This document shows positions 1-5,423 of a stretch of 5,423 bases of DNA, piece after piece. The notes under the pieces are model-generated. The model saw only the letters and a list, made by a program, of their open reading frames with translations, was not told the DNA's origin and did not search any database. The DNA is from Chloroflexota bacterium (GTDB taxonomy: Bacteria > Chloroflexota > Anaerolineae > UBA1429): assembly GCA_014360745.1 (NCBI GenBank), contig JACIWY010000278.1, forward strand, positions 1-5,423, given 5' to 3'. A program made the translations under genes and the position numbers. Numbering within the stretch: the stretch's first letter is position 1; each line of letters starts with the position of its first letter.

Positions 1-1156
1 CCGCTTCGCCCTCACCGCCGCCATCGCCTCCACCTTGGCCCGGCGGCGCCGGCACCAGCAAGCCTTCTACAGGGTTGATCTGTGCACCAGAGCCGGTGAC
101 GGTGACCTCATCGCCGATAAAGCCGCCATAGATCGTCCCGCCGGAGCCCGAAAGGTCGATCTTGCCGCGCGGCGCGTAACAAGCCCCGCCGGTATTGCCC
201 GACCCGCTGATCTTGATCGCCCCCACGCTATGGTTGTCGGAATTCGAAAAGAAGGTCAGGCCGGCGACATAGGGGGTAAAATCGTGCACCGAGCCGCTCA
301 AATGGATGCGATTCTCGGATACGATGGTGACATGGTGGGCCACGATGCCCGAGCCCGAGATGCTCACCAACCCTGTGCAATAATAAAGGCCTTCGGGGAT
401 CACGGTCCCCGACCCGGAGATACTAAGAGTACTATGCTGGTAATACCGCCCTTCTGCAGCGGCCTGTTGGGCGTATGCGCCGCCAGGGCGAAAATCCTCG
501 ATGTTCCAATAGGCCGGCATCTCCAAAGGCTCTTCGATATCCTCGAACGGCCCGGGGACGTTATGCCCGCTACCGACGGCGCTATACTGGTCGACATAGC
601 GAACCCTGCCGGTTATAGTATGGCCGGATCCCGTCAAACGGATCTCATGGTTGCTATGGATGTTGCCATTGACCACGTGCCCGGAACCGGAAAACTTGAT
701 CGTATCGTTGATGTGATCGGAATTGGCCCAAACGACCCATTCCAAAGGTACCATCTGGCCGCCAGATCCCGGCCCATCGCCTTCGCCGGGGCTACCGTCG
801 GACCAGGTGCTAACCGCCACCACCTTGATAAGCGGCATCTCTCCATTCACCGGCGAGGTGAGCGCGAGCGTTTGCGGCGTCCCCAGGGTCTCGATCAATG
901 TCTGCGCCAGGGCCTCATCGGTGGCCAGCTTATAGATGCCCCATTCCGCGCCGGCATCGCTGGCATAATGGTCGCGCATGCTCGTATAGGCGGCCACCAC
1001 CGTCTTTTGGCCGCTGCTCACCTGGCTCAACAAGGGCGCCATGAGCAAAATGCCGGTGACCATAGCGATCATGGCAAAAGGCAACATGTCCCCGCGTTGC
1101 TCGCAGCGTAATGTGGCCAAAATCCGACAGGCATGGGCTTTTATATGCTTGATCAC
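1..1156 (-). CDS. PilX/GspK-like SGSG-repeat protein, second tandem copy (GTG start, 3' end outside window)
   Basis: Paralogue of the preceding gene; 385 residues are visible and no stop is reached. After a basic leader (VIKHIKAHACRILATLRCEQ, then RG) comes DMLPFAMIAMVTGILLMAPL (23-42), a single membrane helix. YASDAGAEWGIYKL (64-77) matches the first copy. From RGD through this block about half the positions are identical, and the TSPVNGE block (100-106) is shared too. Residues 150-360 carry at least eight GSG or SGS turns (for example KFSGSGHVVNG, RLTGSGHTITG, SISGSGTVIPEG, KIDLSGSGGTIYGG). Their spacing is 18-20 residues, which suggests a beta-solenoid. A Gly-rich loop (119-134) is not in the first copy. 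The visible end, PAPPGQGGGDGGGEGEA, is a flexible linker that probably leads to a further domain. The gap to the first copy is 50 bases with no terminator, so both are probably co-transcribed. The role in the filament is inferred. Confidence 0.85.
   Translation of the reverse strand, partial: MIKHIKAHACRILATLRCEQRGDMLPFAMIAMVTGILLMAPLLSQVSSGQKTVVAAYTSMRDHYASDAGAEWGIYKLATDEALAQTLIETLGTPQTLALTSPVNGEMPLIKVVAVSTWSDGSPGEGDGPGSGGQMVPLEWVVWANSDHINDTIKFSGSGHVVNGNIHSNHEIRLTGSGHTITGRVRYVDQYSAVGSGHNVPGPFEDIEEPLEMPAYWNIEDFRPGGAYAQQAAAEGRYYQHSTLSISGSGTVIPEGLYYCTGLVSISGSGIVAHHVTIVSENRIHLSGSVHDFTPYVAGLTFFSNSDNHSVGAIKISGSGNTGGACYAPRGKIDLSGSGGTIYGGFIGDEVTVTGSGAQINPVEGLLVPAPPGQGGGDGGGEGEA
77..709 (-). repeat. 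protein-level SGSG repeats in the second PilX-like protein
   Basis: Residues about 150-360 hold hydrophobic-(S/T)-G-S-G turns. Anchors at 155 and 174 are 19 apart; those at 246, 266 and 286 are 20 apart; those at 316, 335 and 353 are 19 and 18 apart. The last two steps match those in the first copy exactly, so the repeat register is conserved between paralogues. Confidence 0.65.
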
Positions 1157-1165
1157 GATCCTATG

Positions 1166-1173
1166 CCTTTCTT
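1166..1173 (-). promoter_or_regulatory. Shine-Dalgarno site deciding a GTG start
   Basis: AAGAAAGG (mRNA sense) ends nine bases before the GTG at 1156. An in-frame TAA at 1172-1174 closes the frame upstream, and no ATG occurs before the membrane segment. This makes the GTG the best start for the second PilX-like gene. Confidence 0.6.
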
Positions 1174-1206
1174 AAAGCGCTTCGCAAAGCTAAAACATCG
1201 CCTCGC

Positions 1207-2469
1207 TTATTCCATGCTCCAGGAGAGGATCTGCCAATTTCCGTCGTTGTCACGGCGCAAGCGGACGGTGGTAACCGCGTCGCCGACGGTGGAGCGCACA
1301 TCAAAGAGCTCCGCAATGACAGTGCTCGTCGGGAGCGAATCGCTCGGCACCTCCACATCGGCCAGTTCGATGGTCGCGCCTTCGCCGGCGACCTTGATCG
1401 TTCCCCCTAAAAAGGCGCCTCGGATTGCCCCCCCTGAACCGGTGAGGGTCACCAGGCCATTGGGCGCGTACGACACGCCCTCGATATGCCCCGAGCCGCT
1501 AATGTTGATCCCCTTGTTGTCTCCACTATAGTTGGCAAAGAACACCAGAGGCACTGTGTCTGTGATATAGGCGCTCATGTCCACGTTCGAGCCGTTCAGC
1601 GCAATGGTCTCCTCGCTCACCACCGTGACCTGTTGCCCAACGAGCCCGGCCCCCTCTAACTTGGCGTCGCCGGTGACGTAATGCAGCCCCATGGGCACCT
1701 CCAGGCCGGATCCGCCATAATTCCAGTCCCCTTCATGGTAATGATACAGGCCCGCGGCATGGGCTGCCTTGGCATATTTGCCCCAACCTGTCCATTTGGA
1801 ATCATTTGGATCTTGGGGATTTGTCGGCCATTCGGGGCCCGGCGCAAAATCGGCGAGATCCCAGGTCATCGGCATAGGCTGCACCTCGCTCTGCACCGGA
1901 GCGCCGGCGGGGATAATGGTCACCCCCGAGCCATTATAGGCATTGACATAGCGCACCGTCCCGCTGATCACGTGGCCGGAGCCGCTGATAAAGATGTTGT
2001 GGTTGCTGTGCACCCCGCCGTAAATGGTGTGGCCCTGCCCCGTGGTCTGGATGGTATGGTTGGCGCTCGTGCTATCGGCCCACAACACCCATTGGAGCGG
2101 CTCATAGCCCAGGCCCGTCTGGGTTACCTCGGTCTCTGCGCCTACATAGACGACCTCCACAACAGGGGGCTCGCCATTCACGGGCGAAGGCAAAGCCAAG
2201 AGAATCGGCGTGTTGGGCTGCGCGACGAGCGTCGACCGTAGATCAACCCCATCGACGATATTCTGCAGATGATAAATGGCATACTCAGCACCGGCGTCGC
2301 TGGCGTACTGCCGTTGCATCCTGGCGCGGCCCGCCTCGATCGTCCTGTAGCTGCCGCTTAGATGGCTCAACAACGGCCCCACCAGCAAGGCGCCAACGAT
2401 CATCGCCACCAAGGCAAAAGGCAGAATATCGCCACGTTCGCCTTTCCAGAGTTCCGTCATGCGTCTCAT
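1207..2469 (-). CDS. PilX/GspK-like N-terminus with SGSG-repeat beta-solenoid-like body (first tandem copy, 420 residues)
   Basis: Probable large minor subunit of the type IV filament. A basic leader, MRRMTELWKGERG, is followed by DILPFALVAMIVGALLVGPL (14-33), one membrane helix. Then comes YASDAGAEYAIYHL (55-68), the 'A..AGaE.Al..L' signature typical of PilX/GspK-type proteins. Residues 70-137 hold a conserved SPVNGE block (95-100) and a strand-rich linker. From about 138 to 366 there are recurrent Gly/Ser turns, for example HTIYGGVHSN, FISGSGHVISG, INISGSGHIEG and TLTGSGGAIRG. The spacing is near 18-20 residues, which suggests a right-handed beta-solenoid resembling bactofilin-type repeats. 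A Trp/Pro-rich stretch (about 203-252) interrupts it. The C-terminus (374-420) is a separate segment ending DNDGNWQILSWSME. The following gene is a paralogue. The family may correspond to the PilX-associated DUF7305 type, which is unverified. Function as a tip adhesin or initiator is inference. Confidence 0.85.
   Translation of the reverse strand: MRRMTELWKGERGDILPFALVAMIVGALLVGPLLSHLSGSYRTIEAGRARMQRQYASDAGAEYAIYHLQNIVDGVDLRSTLVAQPNTPILLALPSPVNGEPPVVEVVYVGAETEVTQTGLGYEPLQWVLWADSTSANHTIQTTGQGHTIYGGVHSNHNIFISGSGHVISGTVRYVNAYNGSGVTIIPAGAPVQSEVQPMPMTWDLADFAPGPEWPTNPQDPNDSKWTGWGKYAKAAHAAGLYHYHEGDWNYGGSGLEVPMGLHYVTGDAKLEGAGLVGQQVTVVSEETIALNGSNVDMSAYITDTVPLVFFANYSGDNKGINISGSGHIEGVSYAPNGLVTLTGSGGAIRGAFLGGTIKVAGEGATIELADVEVPSDSLPTSTVIAELFDVRSTVGDAVTTVRLRRDNDGNWQILSWSME
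1372..2058 (-). repeat. protein-level SGSG repeats in the first PilX-like protein
   Basis: Residues about 138-366 contain degenerate turns of the form (I/L/V)-x-G-x-G. Hydrophobic anchors at 271 and 291 (20 apart), and at 323, 342 and 360 (19 and 18 apart), mark regular rungs. DNA identity between units is low, so this is a structural protein repeat and not a recent DNA tandem repeat. Confidence 0.65.
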
Positions 2470-2476
2470 GCGCGAA

Positions 2477-2483
2477 CCTCCTC
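2477..2483 (-). promoter_or_regulatory. Shine-Dalgarno site of the first PilX-like repeat protein
   Basis: GAGGAGG (mRNA sense) is seven bases before the ATG at 2469 and lies in the gap after the prepilin stop at 2492. It favours the MRRMTELWKG start over an upstream in-frame ATG at 2514 that overlaps the prepilin gene and encodes an unlikely Gly-rich leader. The ATG at 2460 is a second possibility. Confidence 0.75.
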
Positions 2484-2491
2484 GCCCGCCA

Positions 2492-3013
2492 TCACTCGGC
2501 GGGCCGCCGCTCAAAGGTCAACACCATGGGCAAGCTTTCCTCGCGGATTTGCGCGGTCACCGTGACCTGCACCGTCCCCGACACGGGGTTCAACCCAAAA
2601 CGCAGATCCTGGATATGCCGGGCGACCGTCTGGGGAGCGCCACTACCCACCGTGCGCATCAACGCTTGCTCTGTGCTCACATACTCGTAGGTGATCGTTG
2701 TGGTGACAGGCTCGCCCACCTGATTGAAGGCATAGCTTACGAGCTGAAGCGTGAGCTCCTGCCCCCCAGAGCCGACGGCGGCCTCTTTGGCGCTTACCAC
2801 GTCGTGATTCAGCATCACCGCCAGGTTGCTCATCTGCTGGTTCACCGATAACGCGGCGCTTTGTCTGCGCGTCAGCATATTGAATTGAAAGATGGTCACT
2901 ACCACCGCGCCAAGCACCAACGCCGCGATAGCCGTGCTAAGGATCGATTCCAGGAAAGTGAACCCCTCCTCACCTCGCGCAGCCCGCCTCAGTTGTTGCC
3001 ACCATCCCTTCAT
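2492..3013 (-). CDS. PilW/GspJ-like minor prepilin (173 residues)
   Basis: Type IV filament minor subunit. The leader MKGWWQQLRRAARGEEG ends at Gly17, and the mature N-terminus FTFLESILSTAIAALVLG has the canonical Phe+1 and Glu+5 (Glu22) for prepilin peptidase cleavage and methylation. The hydrophobic helix runs to about residue 45. It is followed by an amphipathic stretch, RRQSAALSVNQQMSNLAVML (49-68), and then NHDVVSAKEA, the usual place of 'm.rDlr.A' in GspJ/PilW proteins. The head contains TTITYEYVSTEQALMRTV (105-122) and ARHIQDLRFGL (131-141), matching the family pattern in which a 'Y....L.R' strand is followed by 'v.~l.F'. It ends with two strands, VQVTVTAQIR and LPMVLTFERR. Its start ATG overlaps the previous stop (ATGA) and the next gene begins 22 bases after its stop. 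The motif is clear; the J/W subfamily is inferred from pattern and gene order. Confidence 0.88.
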   Translation of the reverse strand: MKGWWQQLRRAARGEEGFTFLESILSTAIAALVLGAVVVTIFQFNMLTRRQSAALSVNQQMSNLAVMLNHDVVSAKEAAVGSGGQELTLQLVSYAFNQVGEPVTTTITYEYVSTEQALMRTVGSGAPQTVARHIQDLRFGLNPVSGTVQVTVTAQIREESLPMVLTFERRPAE

Positions 3014-3420
3014 GAGGCCCTCCTCTTGTACCCTTCGAGGGTACATAACAATTGCGGTGGTTCTTGCCGCGTCGAATAGACCTGCAAGACGATCTTTTGC
3101 AGGCCATCCTCCACTTCGTCCACCTGCACCTCCACACTGTACGCCCCTTCCGTAGCGATAGGAGCGTACGAGCTTTGATACGGCGCAGCCTTGATCCACT
3201 CCATCTGTTGTCGCGCATAGCTCTGCGCGCTCACCTCTTGCCGCACCGCCAGTGTCCCGGCGCTGCTAGTGAACAACGTTGCGATCAGGATGCTTAGGGT
3301 GACGCTAATGATGGCCAGCGCCACAAGCTGGCTGGCGAAGGACATCCCTCCCTGGCCTTTAAACAAACGCCGCAACGCGGCAAAAGTGCACGGGCCTTTC
3401 ACCTTTCCCTGTCGCTCCAT
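3010..3420 (-). CDS. PilV/GspI-like minor prepilin (136 residues)
   Basis: Small type IV filament subunit, anchored in the membrane before assembly. A positively charged leader (MERQGKVKG, then LRRLFKGQGG) ends at a likely prepilin peptidase site after Gly25. The hydrophobic helix SFASQLVALAIISVTLSI (27-44) continues to about 50. The LVALAIIS core is typical of PilV/GspI-type proteins. However, aligned with the usual G-FTLIE motif, the +5 Glu is replaced by Ser30. A helical stretch with QSYARQQMEWIKAAPYQS (67-84) leads to a short beta-rich head, GAYSVEVQVDEVEDGLQKIV (92-111), the familiar 'y.v.v.v...dglk.i.V' pattern of this group. The next gene overlaps by ATGA, indicating translational coupling. 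The start at 3420 was chosen for its SD; starting at 3438 would add six residues. Prepilin identity is firm; the exact subfamily (PilV or GspI) is tentative. Confidence 0.85.
   Translation of the reverse strand: MERQGKVKGPCTFAALRRLFKGQGGMSFASQLVALAIISVTLSILIATLFTSSAGTLAVRQEVSAQSYARQQMEWIKAAPYQSSYAPIATEGAYSVEVQVDEVEDGLQKIVLQVYSTRQEPPQLLCTLEGYKRRAS
3019..3024 (-). promoter_or_regulatory. Shine-Dalgarno site inside the upstream gene, for the second minor prepilin
   Basis: AGGAGG (mRNA sense) lies five bases before the ATG at 3013, within the last codons of the upstream prepilin. It picks this ATG over upstream in-frame starts (such as 3199), which would read far into the preceding gene and lack a leader next to the prepilin motif. 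Confidence 0.75.
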
Positions 3421-3428
3421 ATCGAGCC

Positions 3429-3435
3429 ACCTCCT
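3429..3435 (-). promoter_or_regulatory. Shine-Dalgarno site that decides the start of the first minor prepilin
   Basis: AGGAGGT (mRNA sense) is a consensus SD with eight bases before the ATG at 3420. An alternative in-frame ATG at 3438 overlaps this site and has only a weak G-run upstream. The downstream start is therefore preferred. Confidence 0.75.
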
Positions 3436-3439
3436 CATT

Positions 3440-3459
3440 CCCCCGCTTGCCGGCGGAGG
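3440..3459 (-). other. possible RNA hairpin between pilC and the first minor prepilin
   Basis: In the mRNA sense, CCTCCGC and GCGGGGG can pair over seven positions (one G-U) around a six-base loop CGGCAA. No U-run follows, so it is not an intrinsic terminator. It ends four bases before the SD site of the next gene, where it could affect mRNA stability or translation. Its function is unknown and it may be fortuitous in GC-rich sequence. Confidence 0.3.
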
Positions 3460-3489
3460 CCATCGCCCGCATGAAATGGGCCATCCGTT

Positions 3490-4689
3490 TCACTGAATCG
3501 AACCCATCAGCGAGTACATAGGATAGATAACCGACACGGCAATAAAACCGACGATCAGGCCGATAAAAATGGTCAATGCCGGTTCCATGGCGCTAGAGAT
3601 CGCTCCTACCGTACGATCCACCTCATCCTCGTAAAAAACCGCCAACGTATCCATGTTGGAATCGAGAGAGCCCGTCTCCTCTCCGACACGCACCATCTGC
3701 ACCAACATGCCGGGGAACACCGGTTGCTTGGCCAAAGGATCGGCCAGGCCATGCCCTTGCAACAACTCGGTGTGCACCTCTTCCAGCGCCATGCGAATCA
3801 CGCCGTTGCTTTGTGTGCGAATCGAGAGCTCTAGGATTTCGGGCAGTGAGATGCCAGCCTGTAACAGCGTCGACATCGAACGGCACAAGCGAGCCACCGC
3901 CCCCTGCACGATCACCCGATTGATGAGAGGTACCTTGAGCATCAACCGATCGAAGAGCTGCCGGCCATTTTTACTACGGACAAACAAAACACCGAAAGAA
4001 ACGAGCAACACCCCAACAGCGACGATCTGTATCTTGTAGGTGGAGGCAAAGTTGGTGACGGCGATCAAAATGCGCGTGGGCAACGGGAGTTCTGCGCCGA
4101 ACGAAGTGAACAGATCCATGAGCGGGGGCAGGGCAACGGTAAGCATCAAGAATACCACCCCGATAGCCATGAGCAAAACAAAAGCGGGATAGGCGCTGGC
4201 CCCGCGGATACGGCGCACCAGATTCTCTTCTTTCTCCATATAAGTGGCCATCTGGCGCAACACCATCACCAGGTTGCCGGCGCGTTCCCCTACCTCCAAC
4301 ATGCGCCCGAACATGGTGGGGAACTCTTTGTCATGTTTGGATATCGCCTCCGAGAAAAAATGTCCCTGTTGCACATCCAGGATGACCTCGTCCAGCACCT
4401 GACGGAAACGTTTGCTGTTTACCTGATCGCGCAACAATTCCAGCCCACGCACAATGGATATGCCCGATTCGATGAGCGTAGCCAACTGCCGACAAAAGAC
4501 GATCAGATCCCGCAGGCGGATGCGACTACGGAACAGCTGCCCGCCGGCGCGCTCCCGAACCTCTTTGAGCGAAACGACGGTATAGTTCTGTTTCCAGAGC
4601 AGATCCTCGGCCTCGTTTTCGCTTTCGGCTTCGATGCGCCCTTGGATCTGCTCTCCTTCCGGCGTAAAGGCGATATATTGATAAGCCAT
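3490..4689 (-). CDS. pilC: PilC/GspF-family inner-membrane platform protein
   Basis: Polytopic membrane protein that couples the assembly ATPase to pilin insertion. At 399 residues it is the normal length for the family. An N-terminal cytoplasmic segment (about 1-60, starting MAYQYIAFTPEGEQIQGRIE) is followed by two repeats of the T2SSF domain at about 61-190 and 264-390. The first repeat shows CRQLATLIESGISI (66-79) and LEVGERAGNL (131-140). The second repeats these as CRSMSTLLQAGISL (269-282) and VRVGEETGSL (333-342). Hydrophobic segments at about 169-190, 219-237 and 370-392 are the expected three membrane helices, the last ending in IYPMYSLM. The start is supported by a good SD site. The gene sits between the ATPase and the minor prepilins, the usual order in type IV filament operons. 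Family assignment is firm. The pilC name, rather than gspF, is inferred. Confidence 0.95.
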   Translation of the reverse strand: MAYQYIAFTPEGEQIQGRIEAESENEAEDLLWKQNYTVVSLKEVRERAGGQLFRSRIRLRDLIVFCRQLATLIESGISIVRGLELLRDQVNSKRFRQVLDEVILDVQQGHFFSEAISKHDKEFPTMFGRMLEVGERAGNLVMVLRQMATYMEKEENLVRRIRGASAYPAFVLLMAIGVVFLMLTVALPPLMDLFTSFGAELPLPTRILIAVTNFASTYKIQIVAVGVLLVSFGVLFVRSKNGRQLFDRLMLKVPLINRVIVQGAVARLCRSMSTLLQAGISLPEILELSIRTQSNGVIRMALEEVHTELLQGHGLADPLAKQPVFPGMLVQMVRVGEETGSLDSNMDTLAVFYEDEVDRTVGAISSAMEPALTIFIGLIVGFIAVSVIYPMYSLMGSIQ

Positions 4690-4692
4690 CTG

Positions 4693-4701
4693 TCACCCCT
4701 C
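4693..4701 (-). promoter_or_regulatory. Shine-Dalgarno site of the pilC/gspF-like gene
   Basis: The mRNA-sense sequence GAGGGGTGA lies just before the ATG at 4689, with six bases between GAGGGG and the start. It closely matches the anti-SD complement and supports this start. The rest of the 50-base gap after the ATPase stop shows no terminator, so the two genes are probably co-transcribed. Confidence 0.75.
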
Positions 4702-4739
4702 AAGGCAGTTGATGTGGCTTTTTAGGTGAAGGTAACCTT

Positions 4740-5423
4740 TTACCGTTGCTGTAGGGCAAAGATATTCTTGAGCACCTCGGTGGGGGTGGTGATCCCCTGG
4801 CCCGCCTTGATCATCCCATCGGTGATCAAGGCGCGCATTCCGGCCTCCAAGGCGACCCGGCGAATCTCGTCTGAATTGGCATTTTGCAAAATCAAGCGAC
4901 GGATTTCGTCGCTCAGCAACAACAATTCAAATAGGCCGACGCGGCCTCGATATCCCGTGCCCGCACAGCCGTTGCAACCTTGGCCGTAGAGAAATCGCTC
5001 TCGCGCTTCGCCCGTCTCGCGTTGATAGGCCATTTGTTCCGGAGATGGAGCCTCGACCCACGTTGCACAATCATGATGCACCCGCCGCACCAAGCGTTGC
5101 GAGACCACCGCCAACAGAGACGAAGTAACCAGGAAAGGCTCGACGCCCAGATCGATGAGGCGCAAGATAGCCCCCACCGTATCGTTCGCGTGGATCGACG
5201 ACAGCACCAGGTGCCCCGTCAACGAGGCTTGTACCGCCGTCGTCGCCGTCTCCTGGTCGCGGATCTCGCCCACCAAAATGATATCGGGGTCAAGGCGCAT
5301 GGCCGCCCGCAGGCCGGTGGCGAAGGTGATCCCTGCCAGCCGGTTCACCTGCATTTGGCTAATGCCTTCAAAACGATATTCAACCGGGTCTTCGATAGTA
5401 ATGATCTTTTTTTCGTCCCGATC
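4740..5423 (-). CDS. pilB: PilB/GspE-family pilus/secretion assembly ATPase, C-terminal part (5' end outside window)
   Basis: Hexameric cytoplasmic ATPase that powers pilin polymerisation. The frame is open to the right edge and starts on a codon boundary, leaving 227 residues and a TAA stop. Visible motifs in order are the Asp box ITIEDPVE (residues 8-15), the Walker B region LDPDIILVGEIRD (44-56), and the His box TGHLVLSSIHAND (69-81). These are followed by QRLVRR and the C-terminal metal-binding region, HHDC at 116-119 paired with CNGC at 150-153, then TGYRGRVGLFELL. The Walker A motif and N-terminal domains lie outside the window. The first position of the usual CxxC...CxxC zinc motif is His116 instead of Cys. 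The GspF-family gene follows 50 bases downstream, as is usual in these operons. An extension ATPase (PilB/GspE) fits better than PilT because of the cysteine-containing C-terminal domain and the adjacent pilC. Choosing between type IV pilus and type II secretion is inference from context. Confidence 0.95.
   Translation of the reverse strand, partial: DRDEKKIITIEDPVEYRFEGISQMQVNRLAGITFATGLRAAMRLDPDIILVGEIRDQETATTAVQASLTGHLVLSSIHANDTVGAILRLIDLGVEPFLVTSSLLAVVSQRLVRRVHHDCATWVEAPSPEQMAYQRETGEARERFLYGQGCNGCAGTGYRGRVGLFELLLLSDEIRRLILQNANSDEIRRVALEAGMRALITDGMIKAGQGITTPTEVLKNIFALQQR

Noticed and set aside
35..1111. Long plus-strand open frame of 358 codons
   Set aside because: It lies antisense to the second PilX-like gene. 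Its translation is rich in Arg, His, Asp and Ala with no recognisable domain, while the minus-strand frame shows clear homology to its neighbour.
1157..1206. Possible terminator between the two PilX-like genes (short GCTT/AAGC stem and AAGCGCTT palindrome)
   Set aside because: The stem is only four pairs with no U-run after it, and the SD of the next gene follows directly.
77..2058. CRISPR array or DNA-level tandem repeats in the Gly/Ser region
   Set aside because: The repeats are degenerate at the DNA level, are in frame, and have no constant repeat/spacer structure. They reflect protein repeats.
1681..2241. Plus-strand open frame of 186 codons
   Set aside because: It is antisense to the first PilX-like gene, its composition resembles the other shadow frames, and no motif or SD was recognised.
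2431..2439. RGD tripeptide in both PilX-like proteins as an integrin-type binding motif
   Set aside because: It falls at the leader/membrane-helix junction, where RG is part of the presumed prepilin-type site. It would not be exposed as an adhesion motif.
3014..3199. Upstream extension of the second minor prepilin to an ATG at 3199
   Set aside because: It would overlap most of the preceding prepilin gene and put about 79 residues before the cleavage site. The ATG at 3013 has an SD and gives a normal 17-residue leader.
4333..4725. Plus-strand open frame of 130 codons
   Set aside because: It is antisense to the start of the PilC/GspF gene, whose protein is full length and well conserved.
4702..4739. 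Small palindrome AAGGTTACCTT after the ATPase stop
   Set aside because: It has five-base arms around a single base, so it cannot form a stable hairpin, and no U-run follows.

Overview
All genes in this window lie on the minus strand, so the operon reads from right to left. It is the 3' part of a type IV pilus / type II secretion-like (type IV filament) assembly operon. GC content is fairly high (high fifties per cent by eye). Intergenic gaps are short or absent and most genes have strong GGAGG-type Shine-Dalgarno sites. The strong SD sites and the Gram-positive-style PilX proteins suggest a Bacillota or Chloroflexota-type bacterium. This taxonomic reading is an inference, and nothing in the window fixes it.

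Layout in transcription order: (1) 5423-4740, the C-terminal 227 residues of a PilB/GspE assembly ATPase, whose 5' end is outside the window; (2) 4689-3490, a complete PilC/GspF inner-membrane platform protein; (3) 3420-3010, a small PilV/GspI-like minor prepilin lacking the usual Glu at +5; (4) 3013-2492, a PilW/GspJ-like minor prepilin with a canonical processing site, overlapping the previous gene by ATGA; (5) 2469-1207, a 420-residue protein with a PilX/GspK-like N-terminus and a Gly/Ser-rich repeat body that looks like a beta-solenoid; (6) 1156-1, a tandem paralogue of (5) that starts with GTG and runs off the left edge, so its C-terminus is not visible.

The ATPase and platform protein would drive insertion of pilin subunits into the filament. 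The I/V-like, J/W-like and K/X-like order matches the minor (pseudo)pilins that form the tip or initiation complex in known systems. The two large SGSG-repeat proteins are therefore candidate filament-tip or surface-exposed subunits. They are the most interesting part of the window: a duplicated pair that keeps the same N-terminal anchor and the same repeat register, but differs in loops and at the C-terminus. No RNA genes, mobile elements, CRISPR arrays, promoters or convincing terminators were found. There is no gene-free stretch longer than about 60 bases.
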